A stretch of 34,973 bases of DNA from CAXBPY01 sp003455275 (GTDB lineage Bacteria; Bacteroidota; Bacteroidia; Chitinophagales; UBA10324), in assembly GCA_963977675.1 (NCBI GenBank), contig CAXBPY010000030.1, positions 1-34,973 on the forward strand. Reading direction: 5' to 3'. The notes beneath the pieces were generated by a model. That model made no database searches, was not told the DNA's origin, and worked only from the letters and a program-made list of their open reading frames with translations. Shown one piece after another: positions 1 to 8,775 of the stretch. Positions within the stretch are counted from its first letter, which is position 1. Each line of letters begins with the position of its first letter. Both the position numbers and the translations under genes were made by a program.

Positions 1-1242
1 AACGGAACTGATCCTGATGATTCGCAAAAAGTTTTGGTTCGTAAGCCCGATGTGAAAGATCCATTTGCTGCTCTCGCATTTAAAATCATGACGGATCCTT
101 TTGTTGGCCGTCTTGCATTCTTCCGCGCCTATTCAGGTAGATTGGATGCAGGTTCTTATGTGCTGAACACCCGTTCAGGAAAGAAGGAGCGTATCTCCCG
201 CATTTTCCAAATGCATGCGAACAAACAAAATCCTGTTGAATACATTGAAGCCGGAGATATTGGTGCTGCTGTTGGTTTCAAAGAAATAAAAACAGGAGAT
301 ACTCTTTGCGATGAAAAAAATCCAATTGTATTAGAGAGTATCAAGTTCCCTGATCCAGTAATCTCTATTGCGATTGAAGCAAAGACGCAGGCAGATGTAG
401 ATAAGCTTGGTATGTCGCTTGCGAAGCTTGCTGAAGAAGATCCTACTTTCAAAGTAAGAACTGACGAAGACACCAGCCAAACCATTATCAGTGGTATGGG
501 TGAGCTTCACCTGGAAATTATTGTTGACCGTTTGAAGCGCGAGTTCAAAGTTGAATGCAATCAAGGTGCACCTCAGGTTGCTTATAAAGAAACAATCACC
601 AAGACCATTGAACATCGCGAGTTGTTCAAGAAACAATCAGGAGGTCGAGGAAAATTTGCAGACATCTATATTGAAATGGGTCCAGTCGGCGAAGGTGAAA
701 AAGGCCTTGTTTTCGTGAATGATATTTTCGGTGGTGCTATTCCTCGTGAATTTATTCCAGCTGTTGAAAAAGGATTTAAGGAAGCAATGAACAATGGTGT
801 GCTGGCGGGTTACCAGGTTGAAGATTTGAAAGTTCGGTTGTTCGATGGTTCTTATCACCAGGTTGACTCTGATGCCATGTCATTTGAATTGTGTGCGAAG
901 TATGCCTTCCGCGAAGCGAGCAAGAAAGCAAAACCAATTTTGCTGGAGCCAATCATGAAGGTGGAAGTAGTTTCTCCAGAACAATACACCGGTGATGTGG
1001 TGGGCGATCTGAACCGCCGCCGCGGACAAATGGAAAGCATGGAAATGAAAGCCAATGCACAGGTGATAAAAGCTAAGGTGCCACTGAGCGAAATGTTCGG
1101 GTATGTAACACAGTTGAGAACAATTTCTTCAGGTCGTGCTACATCTATTATGGAGTTCTCACACTATGCTCCTGCACCTAATTCAATCTCCGAAGAAGTG
1201 ATTGCAAAATCAAAAGGAAAGGTGAAAGCGGAACTGGAATAA
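1..1242 (+). CDS. fusA: Elongation factor G, C-terminal part (5' end outside window)
   Basis: EF-G is the ribosomal GTPase that drives translocation. The reading frame is open from base 1, so only about 413 C-terminal residues are present and the GTPase domain lies upstream. Visible are domain II (start to about residue 110), domain III with the conserved GMGELHLEI segment, domain IV with the GGRGKFADI-type loop, and domain V ending in the ISSGRATSIMEFSHY block. The C terminus is rich in Lys and Glu, as is usual. A hairpin terminator follows within 25 bp of the stop, so fusA ends its transcript here and is not run on into rpsJ. A diverged EF-G paralogue cannot be excluded without the G domain, but the conserved blocks look like the housekeeping protein. 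Confidence 0.95.
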   Translation, partial: NGTDPDDSQKVLVRKPDVKDPFAALAFKIMTDPFVGRLAFFRAYSGRLDAGSYVLNTRSGKKERISRIFQMHANKQNPVEYIEAGDIGAAVGFKEIKTGDTLCDEKNPIVLESIKFPDPVISIAIEAKTQADVDKLGMSLAKLAEEDPTFKVRTDEDTSQTIISGMGELHLEIIVDRLKREFKVECNQGAPQVAYKETITKTIEHRELFKKQSGGRGKFADIYIEMGPVGEGEKGLVFVNDIFGGAIPREFIPAVEKGFKEAMNNGVLAGYQVEDLKVRLFDGSYHQVDSDAMSFELCAKYAFREASKKAKPILLEPIMKVEVVSPEQYTGDVVGDLNRRRGQMESMEMKANAQVIKAKVPLSEMFGYVTQLRTISSGRATSIMEFSHYAPAPNSISEEVIAKSKGKVKAELE

Positions 1243-1266
1243 GACACAAGTATCAAGATAAATATA

Positions 1267-1298
1267 AAGCTGCTCTGAGTAATCGGGGCGGCTTTTTT
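1267..1298 (+). terminator. Rho-independent terminator after fusA
   Basis: A stem of about 10 bp (AAGCTGCTCT with GGGGCGGCTT, including several G-U pairs), an 8-nt loop, and a T tract running into TTTTATTTTA. It lies 24 bp after the fusA stop codon. Confidence 0.75.
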
Positions 1299-1608
1299 AT
1301 TTTATGTGCCAGGAACTGTGCCGGCTAAAAGTACCTGCTTCATATATTCTTAATTATTGATCGGAATATTAATTTCAATACCTCTGTAAGTTGCGCTTAA
1401 TGCAATTGCCTTTTTTATTTTACTGAATTCATTTTTTAATGCTTAAAAAAAACCTGCCATTCTTTCCATTCGATCGTGCAGGGTACAATCATTGACAACG
1501 GATAGTCCGAAAAAATTTTATCATTTAATCATCAGATGTATGAATGAAGAAACTTACTGCTTACACATACATTTGTTCCCCTTCTAATAAATCCAATTAA
1601 TTAAATAC
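1299..1608. other. Intergenic region before secA, no gene found
   Basis: About 310 bp of AT-rich sequence with no convincing open frame, tRNA or strong hairpin. It holds one promoter-like octamer near its right end (listed separately). A weak CCTGC / GCAGG inverted pair near 1450-1483 is too loose to interpret. It most likely holds only the secA promoter and leader. Confidence 0.5.
1568..1575 (+). promoter_or_regulatory. Candidate -7 box for secA
   Basis: TACATTTG matches the Bacteroidota -7 consensus TAnnTTTG exactly and lies 33 bp before the secA ATG. No TTG/TTTG -33 element is found at the expected 19-23 bp upstream, so this rests on one box only. Confidence 0.3.
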
Positions 1609-4600
1609 ATGTTAGGTTTTCTATCGAAACTCTTTGGTGGCAGCAAATCAGAAAAAGATATAAAGGAATTAGAGCCGCTTGTATCTAAAGCAAATAACTT
1701 TTTTGCGCAATATGCTTCCCTCAGCCATGATGAACTCCGTAACAAGACACTTGAGTTTCGCTCCCGAATTGCAAGTCACATTTCAGATTTAGAAAAAGAA
1801 ATTTCTTCATTTAAGGAACAGGCCGAGAATGAAGAAACTGCTTTCGATAAAAAAGATGAACTCTACAATGAGATTGACAAATTAGAAAAGCAGCGCGACG
1901 AAAAACTGGAAGAGGTGCTGATGGAAATTCTTCCTGAAGCCTTTGCAGTAGTCAAGGAAACTTCTAAAAGGTTTTCTCAAAATGAAACTATAAGTGTTAG
2001 CGCCACTCAACTTGATCGTGACCTTGCTGCAAAAAAAGATTTTGTGAGGATCGAAGGCGAAAAAGCCATTTACAAAAATGAATGGTCAGTAGCTGGAATT
2101 CCTATCAAATGGAACATGGTACACTACGATGTTCAGTTGATTGGCGGAATGGTTCTTCACCAGGGAAAAATTTCTGAGATGGCAACCGGTGAAGGAAAGA
2201 CTTTGGTATCCACACTTCCTGCCTATCTCAATGCTCTTCCGGGTTTGGGTGTGCACATTGTAACCGTGAATGATTATCTCGCCCGTCGTGACTGCGAGTG
2301 GAACGGAACACTTTTCAATTTCCTCGGTATCACCACTGATTGTATAGATTATCATCAGCCACACTCAGCAGAGCGGAAGAAAGCATATCTGGCTGACATC
2401 ACTTATGGAACCAACAACGAATTCGGTTTCGATTATTTGCGTGACAATATGAGCCGCTCTCCGGAAGAATTGGTGCAGCGCAAGTTGCATTATGCAATGG
2501 TGGATGAAGTTGACTCGGTGTTGATTGACGATGCACGAACTCCACTGATTATTTCAGGTCCTGTTCCGAAAGGTGATGATCAGGAGTTTCATAATCTCAA
2601 GCCGCGCATACAGCGAATTGTGGAAGCACAGAAAAAAATGGTAAACACTTTTCTCAATGATGCAAAGCGACTGATTGAAGCCGGCAATGACGGACCCAAG
2701 GAAGGCGAAGGCGGTCTTGCTCTGTTGCGCGCGCATCGTGGTTTGCCGAAGTATGGCAACCTGATTAAAGTATTAAGTGAAGAAGGCAACCGCGCCACTA
2801 TGCTGAAGACAGAAAAATATTATCTCGCAGATCAGCAGAAGGAAATGCCGAAAGCTGATGCGCCGCTATACTTTACAATTGATGAAAAAAATAACAGCGT
2901 TGAATTAACTGACAAAGGAATTGAACTTATTACTGCTGAAGGCGAAGACAAAAACTTTTTTGTGATGCCCGACATCGGCGCTGAAATGGCAGCAATTGAA
3001 AACTCTGCACTTTCACCCGAAGAAAAATTATTGAAGAAGGATTCACTCATGCAGGATTTTTCAATCAAGAGTGAAAGACTTCATTCTGTTCAGCAATTAT
3101 TAAAAGCATATTCTCTTTTTGAAAAAGATGTGGAATATGTGGTAATGGACGGCAAGGTGAAAATTGTGGACGAACAGACCGGCCGTATTCTCGAGGGAAG
3201 GCGATACAGCGATGGTTTACACCAGGCAATTGAAGCGAAGGAAAATGTTAAAGTCGAAGCAGCTACACAAACATTCGCAACCGTTACGCTTCAGAATTAT
3301 TTCCGCATGTATCACAAACTCGCCGGAATGACCGGAACTGCGGAAACGGAAGCCGGAGAGTTTTGGAAAATTTATGAACTCGATGTGGTGGTAATTCCAA
3401 CCAACAAACCCATCACGAGAAAAGATGAAGAAGATTTAGTTTATAAAACCAAGCGTGAGAAATACAAAGCTGTTATTGATGAGATAGAAAAACTCCGCAA
3501 TGCAGGTCGCCCGGTATTGGTGGGAACAACTTCTGTTGAAGTGAGTGAATTGCTATCGCGAATGCTGAAGCTGAAAAACATTAAGCACAATGTGCTGAAC
3601 GCAAAACAGCATCAGCGCGAAGCGGAAATTGTTGCTGAAGCTGGTCAGCTCAGTGCTGTGACGATTGCTACAAACATGGCTGGTCGCGGAACAGATATTA
3701 AACTCGGTGCAGGAGTGAAAGAAGTTGGCGGACTTGCCATCATTGGAACGGAGCGCCACGAAGCTCGCCGTGTAGATCGTCAGTTGCGCGGTCGTGCTGG
3801 TCGTCAGGGCGATCCCGGAACATCACAGTTTTATGCTTCGCTTGAAGATGACCTTATGCGCATTTTCGGCTCTGACAGAATCGCAGGCCTCATGGATCGC
3901 ATGGGTTACAAAGAAGGTGAAGTGATTCAGCACAGCATGATTACAAAATCCATAGAGCGTGCGCAGCGCAAAGTGGAAGAAAATAATTTCGGAATTCGCA
4001 AGCGCCTAATTGAATATGATGATGTGATGAATGCGCAGCGCGATGTGATTTACCGCCGCCGCCGTCACGCATTGTTTGGTGAGCGGTTGAAGTTCGATCT
4101 GAACAACATGCTTTTCGATCTGTGCGAAGAGATGATTTCAACCCATCAGAATAACCGCGACTATCATGGATTCAAATTAGATTGTATTCGCATTCTTTCT
4201 ACAGATACTCATATTGATGAAAAAGAATTTGAACACGGAAAGCCTCATGAACTTGCAGAAAAACTTTACACAGAAGCAACAGAATATTATAACCGCAAGT
4301 CAAACCACTTAGTTGAACATATTTTTCCGAACATTAAAAACCTGTTTGAAACCAGAGGGACAACCATAGAAAATGTTGTGCTTCCGGTTACAGATGGTGT
4401 GAAGGGAATGCAGGTGATTTTCAACCTGAAGAAAGCGATTGATTCAAAGGGCAGAGAAGTGATTCAGTCAATTGAAAAATCTGTTACACTGCTCATAATA
4501 GACGAAGCATGGAAAGAGCACCTCCGCCAGATGGATGAGTTGAAACAGAGCGTGCAGAGTGCAGTGTATGAACAGAAAGATCCATTGCTGATTTACAAAC

Positions 4601-4947
4601 TTGAAGCATTCGATTTGTTTAAAGAGATGGTGAGCGAAGTGAACCGCGATGTGATTTCATTTCTGTTCAAGGGAAATCTTCCGCAGCAGCAACAAACCCA
4701 AATGAACCAGGCGCAGCAACCGCAGAAGACCGATTACTCAAGAATGAAAACCGGTCGCGATGATACCAGCGCCATTACCAACCCGAATTCAGGAGCAGTA
4801 GCCAATAGAAACGGAAACGGTGCTTCTGCGCAACAGCAGGAAGCAAAGCATGAACCTGTTCGCGTAGGGCCTAAAGTTGGCCGCAATGATCCTTGCCCGT
4901 GCGGCTCCGGAAAAAAATACAAGGCGTGTCATGGTAAGGATGCGTGA
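1609..4947 (+). CDS. secA: Preprotein translocase ATPase SecA
   Basis: SecA is the motor ATPase that pushes unfolded preproteins through SecYEG at the inner membrane. The 1112-residue protein has Walker A (ATGEGKT, about residues 192-198), the DEVD Walker B box near residue 300, the MAGRGTDI helicase motif, the RQLRGRAGRQGD block, and a C-terminal zinc motif DPCPCGSGKKYKACHG at about 1095-1110. It is longer than the E. coli protein (about 900) because of a charged, coiled-coil-like N-terminal insertion (about 55-105) and an insertion in the preprotein cross-linking region (about 325-440), both common in Bacteroidota. A Gln/Asn-rich linker precedes the zinc tail. It stands as a single gene. 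It would export the five T9SS cargo proteins encoded nearby, since T9SS substrates cross the inner membrane by Sec. Confidence 0.98.
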   Translation: MLGFLSKLFGGSKSEKDIKELEPLVSKANNFFAQYASLSHDELRNKTLEFRSRIASHISDLEKEISSFKEQAENEETAFDKKDELYNEIDKLEKQRDEKLEEVLMEILPEAFAVVKETSKRFSQNETISVSATQLDRDLAAKKDFVRIEGEKAIYKNEWSVAGIPIKWNMVHYDVQLIGGMVLHQGKISEMATGEGKTLVSTLPAYLNALPGLGVHIVTVNDYLARRDCEWNGTLFNFLGITTDCIDYHQPHSAERKKAYLADITYGTNNEFGFDYLRDNMSRSPEELVQRKLHYAMVDEVDSVLIDDARTPLIISGPVPKGDDQEFHNLKPRIQRIVEAQKKMVNTFLNDAKRLIEAGNDGPKEGEGGLALLRAHRGLPKYGNLIKVLSEEGNRATMLKTEKYYLADQQKEMPKADAPLYFTIDEKNNSVELTDKGIELITAEGEDKNFFVMPDIGAEMAAIENSALSPEEKLLKKDSLMQDFSIKSERLHSVQQLLKAYSLFEKDVEYVVMDGKVKIVDEQTGRILEGRRYSDGLHQAIEAKENVKVEAATQTFATVTLQNYFRMYHKLAGMTGTAETEAGEFWKIYELDVVVIPTNKPITRKDEEDLVYKTKREKYKAVIDEIEKLRNAGRPVLVGTTSVEVSELLSRMLKLKNIKHNVLNAKQHQREAEIVAEAGQLSAVTIATNMAGRGTDIKLGAGVKEVGGLAIIGTERHEARRVDRQLRGRAGRQGDPGTSQFYASLEDDLMRIFGSDRIAGLMDRMGYKEGEVIQHSMITKSIERAQRKVEENNFGIRKRLIEYDDVMNAQRDVIYRRRRHALFGERLKFDLNNMLFDLCEEMISTHQNNRDYHGFKLDCIRILSTDTHIDEKEFEHGKPHELAEKLYTEATEYYNRKSNHLVEHIFPNIKNLFETRGTTIENVVLPVTDGVKGMQVIFNLKKAIDSKGREVIQSIEKSVTLLIIDEAWKEHLRQMDELKQSVQSAVYEQKDPLLIYKLEAFDLFKEMVSEVNRDVISFLFKGNLPQQQQTQMNQAQQPQKTDYSRMKTGRDDTSAITNPNSGAVANRNGNGASAQQQEAKHEPVRVGPKVGRNDPCPCGSGKKYKACHGKDA

Positions 4948-4948
4948 G

Positions 4949-4976
4949 GTTATTAGTTGATTCGTTATCCGTTATT
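4949..4976. repeat. Degenerate heptamer tract after secA
   Basis: Four imperfect units of about 7 nt (GTTATTA, GTTGATT, CGTTATC, CGTTATT) start two bases after the secA stop. Read on the - strand they give AATAAC-type units like the cleaner tract at 31063-31089 before the thiolase gene. No function is evident. Confidence 0.45.
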
Positions 4977-5174
4977 GGTAATCCTTCACCCTTTTCATTT
5001 AATCCATTGGCATTCTCAACAGTGAATGAAGAATATGCCATGTGATTATCTCATGCTTATTTGTTGATTAAAAAATTCCTGAAAAAATTATTCATTCAGA
5101 AATATTGAAATAGAATTGTTGTTCGTTTAAGCAGAAGAAAATTCTGGTAGAAAAAAATCATTAACAGTTAAGCG

Positions 5175-5207
5175 TGTCCTGATCAGGGACAATAGATTGG
5201 TAGAAAA
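5175..5207 (+). repeat. Solitary copy of the palindromic repeat, abutting the deoC start
   Basis: An imperfect palindrome TGTCCTGATCAGGGACA (one extra G in the right arm) is followed by ATAGATTGGTAGAAAA and then directly by the deoC ATG. This matches the units at 27552 and 27993 (hairpin, then AAGATATTGGTAGAAAA) in arm, orientation and tail. A second GGTAGAAAAAAATC tail stands 53 bp upstream at 5146, after a weak CAGAA/TTCTG hairpin, and may be a more decayed copy. The repeat therefore occupies the ribosome-binding region of deoC. Confidence 0.75.
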
Positions 5208-5876
5208 ATGACAGAAGTAATTGTGACAACAGATTTAGCAACAAAGATTGACCACACGATACTGAAGCCCGATGTTACGCTGAAAGAAATTGAGAAACTA
5301 TGCGTTGAGGCAAAAGACAATTCATTTTTTGCAGTATGTGTTCCTCCGGTTTATGTGGGTGATGCAAAAAAATTCCTTGGAAAATCAAAAGTGAAAATTG
5401 CAACCGTGGTAGGTTTTCCTCTCGGTTATGGAAACACTTTAATTAAAGTAGAAGAAACCAAGAAAGCAATTGAAGACGGCGCCAATGAAATTGATATGGT
5501 GATGAATATTTCAGCTTTGAAAAATCATCAATACAAAGTTGTGCTTGATGATATTCAAAGTGTGGTGGTCACTGCTCACTTTCATAAAGCAATAGTGAAG
5601 GTGATAATTGAAACCTGCCTTTTATCAGACGAAGAAATTGTGAAAGCATGTGAGCTGTGTGTTCAGGCAGAAGCAGACTTTGTAAAAACATCCACCGGTT
5701 TTTCGAAAGAAGGAGCAACCGTAGAAGCTGTAAAACTCATCCGCTCTACACTTCCGAAAAAAATAAAAGTGAAAGCATCTGGCGGAATCAGAACAAAATC
5801 TTTTGCTTTGCAATTGATAGAAGCCGGAGCGGACCGCATCGGAACTTCTTCAGGAATTCAAATGATAAACGAGTGA
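5208..5876 (+). CDS. deoC: Deoxyribose-phosphate aldolase
   Basis: DeoC splits 2-deoxyribose 5-phosphate into glyceraldehyde 3-phosphate and acetaldehyde in deoxynucleoside breakdown, in the cytosol. The 222-residue protein has the class I aldolase signature: KIDHTILKP near the N terminus, EIDMVMN with Asp96, the Schiff-base Lys160 in FVKTSTGF, and Lys189 in KVKASGGIRT. Length is normal for the family. The ATG follows directly on the A-rich tail of a palindromic repeat, so its translation-initiation region is repeat-derived. The stop codon overlaps the GTG start of the next gene (GTGA), which suggests coupling. Confidence 0.96.
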   Translation: MTEVIVTTDLATKIDHTILKPDVTLKEIEKLCVEAKDNSFFAVCVPPVYVGDAKKFLGKSKVKIATVVGFPLGYGNTLIKVEETKKAIEDGANEIDMVMNISALKNHQYKVVLDDIQSVVVTAHFHKAIVKVIIETCLLSDEEIVKACELCVQAEADFVKTSTGFSKEGATVEAVKLIRSTLPKKIKVKASGGIRTKSFALQLIEAGADRIGTSSGIQMINE

Positions 5877-6286
5877 AAAAATATTTTCTCATAGTTATAA
5901 TCAGCTTTAGTTACTTCAGTTCCGGAGCTCAAACAGTAACTTCTGTTTTACCTAATCAGAATGTAACGATTGAGCAAGACACTATGATTCGCGTGCTGAT
6001 GGATTACACTACTTCAGTTGCTTCCGTAAAAATGACAACAGATGGCTACCGCATTCAGTTAGCAAGTAGCAGCAATCGAAAAAGCGTGTTGGATATGAAG
6101 GCACAATTTGTTGCCCAGTATCCTGATGTGAAAGCTTATCTGGAATATCATCAGCCGACATTTCGCCTTCGCGTTGGTGATTTTGAATCTAAGATTTCTG
6201 CCTATGCTTTTCAGCAAGAAATTCTTCCTTTTTTTCCTGACGGATTTATTGTCCAGGATAAGATCAGTATGATGGATGATAAATAA
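5873..6286 (+). CDS. Small exported protein with SPOR-like domain
   Basis: The 137-residue product begins at a GTG that shares bases with the deoC stop. That start gives a clean signal peptide (KKYFLIVIISFSYFSSGAQ) with likely cleavage after Gly-Ala. The open frame extends further 5' inside deoC, but the extension lacks any export signal and is rejected. The mature part (about residues 55-130) holds YRIQLASSSNR, a spaced middle and FRLRVGDFESKISAYAFQQEI, a pattern resembling SPOR (peptidoglycan-binding) domains. Role is inferred: an envelope protein, possibly binding denuded glycan strands. The pairing with deoC looks like co-transcription rather than shared function. The SPOR call is by eye and moderate. 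Confidence 0.75.
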   Translation: MKKYFLIVIISFSYFSSGAQTVTSVLPNQNVTIEQDTMIRVLMDYTTSVASVKMTTDGYRIQLASSSNRKSVLDMKAQFVAQYPDVKAYLEYHQPTFRLRVGDFESKISAYAFQQEILPFFPDGFIVQDKISMMDDK

Positions 6287-6382
6287 CTCTGCCTGTATTT
6301 CTCCGTTTCTTATTGTGTTCGTGTTTAAGAAACTATATTGATTTCTGTTAATACTCATAAGCAGTAAATCTCCCTTACAGAA

Positions 6383-6390
6383 TACTTTTG
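6383..6390 (+). promoter_or_regulatory. Candidate -7 box just before the start at 6396
   Basis: TACTTTTG matches TAnnTTTG exactly. It ends 5 bp before the GTG start at 6396, so transcription would begin at or next to the start codon, giving a leaderless or nearly leaderless message. No -33 TTG is seen at normal spacing. Confidence 0.3.
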
Positions 6391-6395
6391 TCAAG

Positions 6396-8066
6396 GTGAA
6401 AACACTGTCAATTCTCTTTCTTTTAATATCGTTAAATGTCACACTGAGTTTGTCGAAGTGTGAGGCGCAAGTCACCTGGATGAAATCATTTGGCTCAACT
6501 GATACGGATGATGGGGTCAAGGTTGTGAGTGATAATTCAGGAAATGTATATCTCGCGGCGGCATTCAAAAATCCAATGACAATGGATACAGTCAATCTTC
6601 CTTACAAGGGAAATGTTGATGCAGTGATTGCAAAACTCGATTCAAACGGAACTATACTATGGACGCAGACTTTCGGTGGATTATATGACGACCGTCCTTC
6701 CTCACTTGCGCTTACACCAGATGGGTTTCTGATTGTGGGTGGAAATTTTTTCGACAGTTGTCAATTCGGGAATCTGATGATTCATGGCAAAGGATACGAT
6801 GATGCCTTTGTTGCGAAGCTCGATACTTCGAACGGAAATGTGTTGTGGGTGAAAAGCGCAGGCAGTCAGTTTGGATATGAAAATGGGAAATGCGTAACTG
6901 TCGATAGCAGCGGAAACATTTGGTTTGGCGGTAGTTTCATGAACCCGATGATTGCCGACAATGACACCCTCTATCCAAATGGCTCAGTGGATTTTTTTAT
7001 TCTGAAATATTCTTCAAGCGGAAATCTTTTGCTCGCCAAATCATTTGGTGGAATAGGAGTAGATGATATCAATTCCATAAGTGCGGATGCAAATGATAAT
7101 ATTTATTTCTGTGGAGCATTCTCTGATACAATGACTTTAGGAAGCACACAAATAAATTCTGCCGGAATGCTTGATGTGTTTTGGAGCTGCATGAATTCGG
7201 CAGGAAATATTCTTTGGGCAAAATCTGCAGGCGGCCTGAATTCAGAAAATACTTTTTCAATTCGTTCTTACAAAGATGGAAGTTATTACATCGGTGGGTG
7301 GGTGCAAGACACTTGCTGGTTCGAAGGAAATTTATTACTCGGAAATGAAGGAGATATTTTTATTGCCCGCTACACGGAGCAAAATCATTTGTCGTGGCTC
7401 AAGCAGGGTTACAATCTGAATGCAAATGAACAAGGCCGTGATCTTGCACTTGACAAATACAATAATGTTTACCTCACAGGTCAATCCAATTTTGTGATTC
7501 AGCGGTTGGAAGATACGGGTGGAAGAATGGAGTCATCAGAAAAAGCCTGCCCGTTCGGTGATTTAGTTTTTCTGAAATACGACACTGCCGGTGTTATGAA
7601 TTGGATGGAGCACACACTCGGCAGCAACTACAATATTGGAAATGGAATTGCTGTTGACAATCTTGGAAATTGTTTTGTGACCGGAACCTACAGCGACAGT
7701 ATTTGGATCAGTTCATTCCTGCGAACAGGAATTGCAGCAAGCGATATTCTTCTGCTTCGTTATCGCGACGGAACTTTTAATGATTATAATGCTTCGCTTT
7801 CTTTACCTGAGGGCGATATGAATGCATCGGTATTTCCGAACCCCGCAGAAGGAAATTTCTATGTCAATATTTTTTCTGCAACTGGCAGAAGACCTTGCTC
7901 GGTGCGGTTGTTTTCTATGCAGGGAGTGAAAACAAGCGAATGGAAAATTTATTTGGATCAGGGAATGAATATTCTTCAGTTTAACTCATCAGCTCCACCC
8001 GGAATGTATTTGCTCATAATGGAAGCAGGAACTCAAAGCGCGAGAGTTAAAGTTATTTTCGAATAA
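6396..8066 (+). CDS. Secreted beta-propeller (SBBP-like) protein with T9SS type A sorting domain
   Basis: The 556-residue product has a signal peptide ending in SLSKCEAQ. It then has about seven repeats of roughly 55-65 residues, each built as DxxGNVYLxGxF...DAFVAKLDxxGxxLWxKSxGG, the pattern of SBBP-type propeller repeats (about residues 28-460). The C-terminal 80 residues are a type A T9SS sorting domain: VFPNPAEGNFYVNI, then PPGMYLLIMEAG and a final basic strand. It is predicted to cross the inner membrane by Sec and the outer membrane by T9SS, and to be anchored or released at the surface. Substrate and role are unknown. Start is GTG; no better ATG gives a signal peptide. Part of the signal peptide is encoded by a dispersed hairpin repeat (6439-6463). 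Confidence 0.88.
   Translation: MKTLSILFLLISLNVTLSLSKCEAQVTWMKSFGSTDTDDGVKVVSDNSGNVYLAAAFKNPMTMDTVNLPYKGNVDAVIAKLDSNGTILWTQTFGGLYDDRPSSLALTPDGFLIVGGNFFDSCQFGNLMIHGKGYDDAFVAKLDTSNGNVLWVKSAGSQFGYENGKCVTVDSSGNIWFGGSFMNPMIADNDTLYPNGSVDFFILKYSSSGNLLLAKSFGGIGVDDINSISADANDNIYFCGAFSDTMTLGSTQINSAGMLDVFWSCMNSAGNILWAKSAGGLNSENTFSIRSYKDGSYYIGGWVQDTCWFEGNLLLGNEGDIFIARYTEQNHLSWLKQGYNLNANEQGRDLALDKYNNVYLTGQSNFVIQRLEDTGGRMESSEKACPFGDLVFLKYDTAGVMNWMEHTLGSNYNIGNGIAVDNLGNCFVTGTYSDSIWISSFLRTGIAASDILLLRYRDGTFNDYNASLSLPEGDMNASVFPNPAEGNFYVNIFSATGRRPCSVRLFSMQGVKTSEWKIYLDQGMNILQFNSSAPPGMYLLIMEAGTQSARVKVIFE
6439..6463 (+). repeat. Dispersed hairpin repeat inside signal-peptide codons (intact copy)
   Basis: A perfect 7-bp stem TCACACT / AGTGTGA encloses the 11-nt loop GAGTTTGTCGA. 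The loop is nearly identical to that at 8831-8855 (GAGCTTGTCGA). It lies in frame within the signal peptide and encodes the VTLSLSKCE part. Repeats with this CTGAGCTTGTCGAAG core are, to my knowledge, common in Bacteroidota genomes. Confidence 0.75.
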
Positions 8067-8088
8067 ATTTTTTCCTGCAAAAGTTTTC

Positions 8089-8712
8089 ATGCAAAACCAA
8101 AAAACTGAACCTGCGATAGTGTTGCCTGTAATGGAAATTTTTTATTCCATACAGGGAGAAGGGTTTCATCAGGGCAGGGCAGCAACATTTATTCGGCTGG
8201 GTGGTTGTGATGTTGGTTGTGTTTGGTGCGATGTGAAGGAAAGCTGGGATGCAGATGCGCATAAAAAATTTTCAACGGAAGAAATTATTTCTTCTATAAA
8301 AATTTCCCCTTCTGAAATTGTAATTGTAACCGGCGGCGAACCATTGATGCACAACCTTGATTTGCTCACTGCAGAATTAAAATCAGAAGGAAAGAAAACT
8401 CATCTCGAAACTTCAGGTGCTCATCCGTTCAGTGGTAAATGGGATTGGGTTTGTTTCTCTCCGAAAAAATTCAAAGAGCCATTGGATGAAATTTATTCCA
8501 AAGCAGATGAATTGAAAATTGTTGTGTTCAATAATTCAGATTTTGATTTTGCATTGGAACACGCCTCAAAAGTTTCTTCTGATTGCAAACTCTTTCTTCA
8601 ACCCGAATGGAGTAAGGCAGATAAAATGATTCCGCTCATCATTGATTTTGTAAAGCAAAATCCGCAATGGGAAATCTCTTTGCAGATTCATAAATACCTC
8701 GGGGTTGAATAG
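8089..8712 (+). CDS. queE: 7-carboxy-7-deazaguanine synthase, radical SAM
   Basis: QueE turns 6-carboxytetrahydropterin into 7-carboxy-7-deazaguanine, an early step to queuosine and other deazapurines, using S-adenosylmethionine and an iron-sulfur cluster. The 207-residue protein starts its core at MEIFYSIQGEGFHQGR. It carries the cluster motif CDVGCVWC (Cys40, Cys44, Cys47; CX3CX2C) followed by DVKESW, and the VTGGEP SAM-binding segment near residue 85. It starts 22 bp after the preceding stop, so co-transcription is possible. Other queuosine genes (queC, queD, queF) are not in the window. An internal Met15 would also give a full catalytic core, so the first 14 residues are uncertain. Confidence 0.95.
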   Translation: MQNQKTEPAIVLPVMEIFYSIQGEGFHQGRAATFIRLGGCDVGCVWCDVKESWDADAHKKFSTEEIISSIKISPSEIVIVTGGEPLMHNLDLLTAELKSEGKKTHLETSGAHPFSGKWDWVCFSPKKFKEPLDEIYSKADELKIVVFNNSDFDFALEHASKVSSDCKLFLQPEWSKADKMIPLIIDFVKQNPQWEISLQIHKYLGVE

Positions 8713-8775
8713 AGTTTTTCAATTATCAATAACTGGCTCAATATTTCGTTATACTTTTTCACACTCAAATCTATA

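Noticed and set aside
5657..5872. Longer N terminus for the SPOR-like gene within deoC
   Set aside because: The extension is a shadow of deoC; the GTG at 5873 gives a proper signal peptide.
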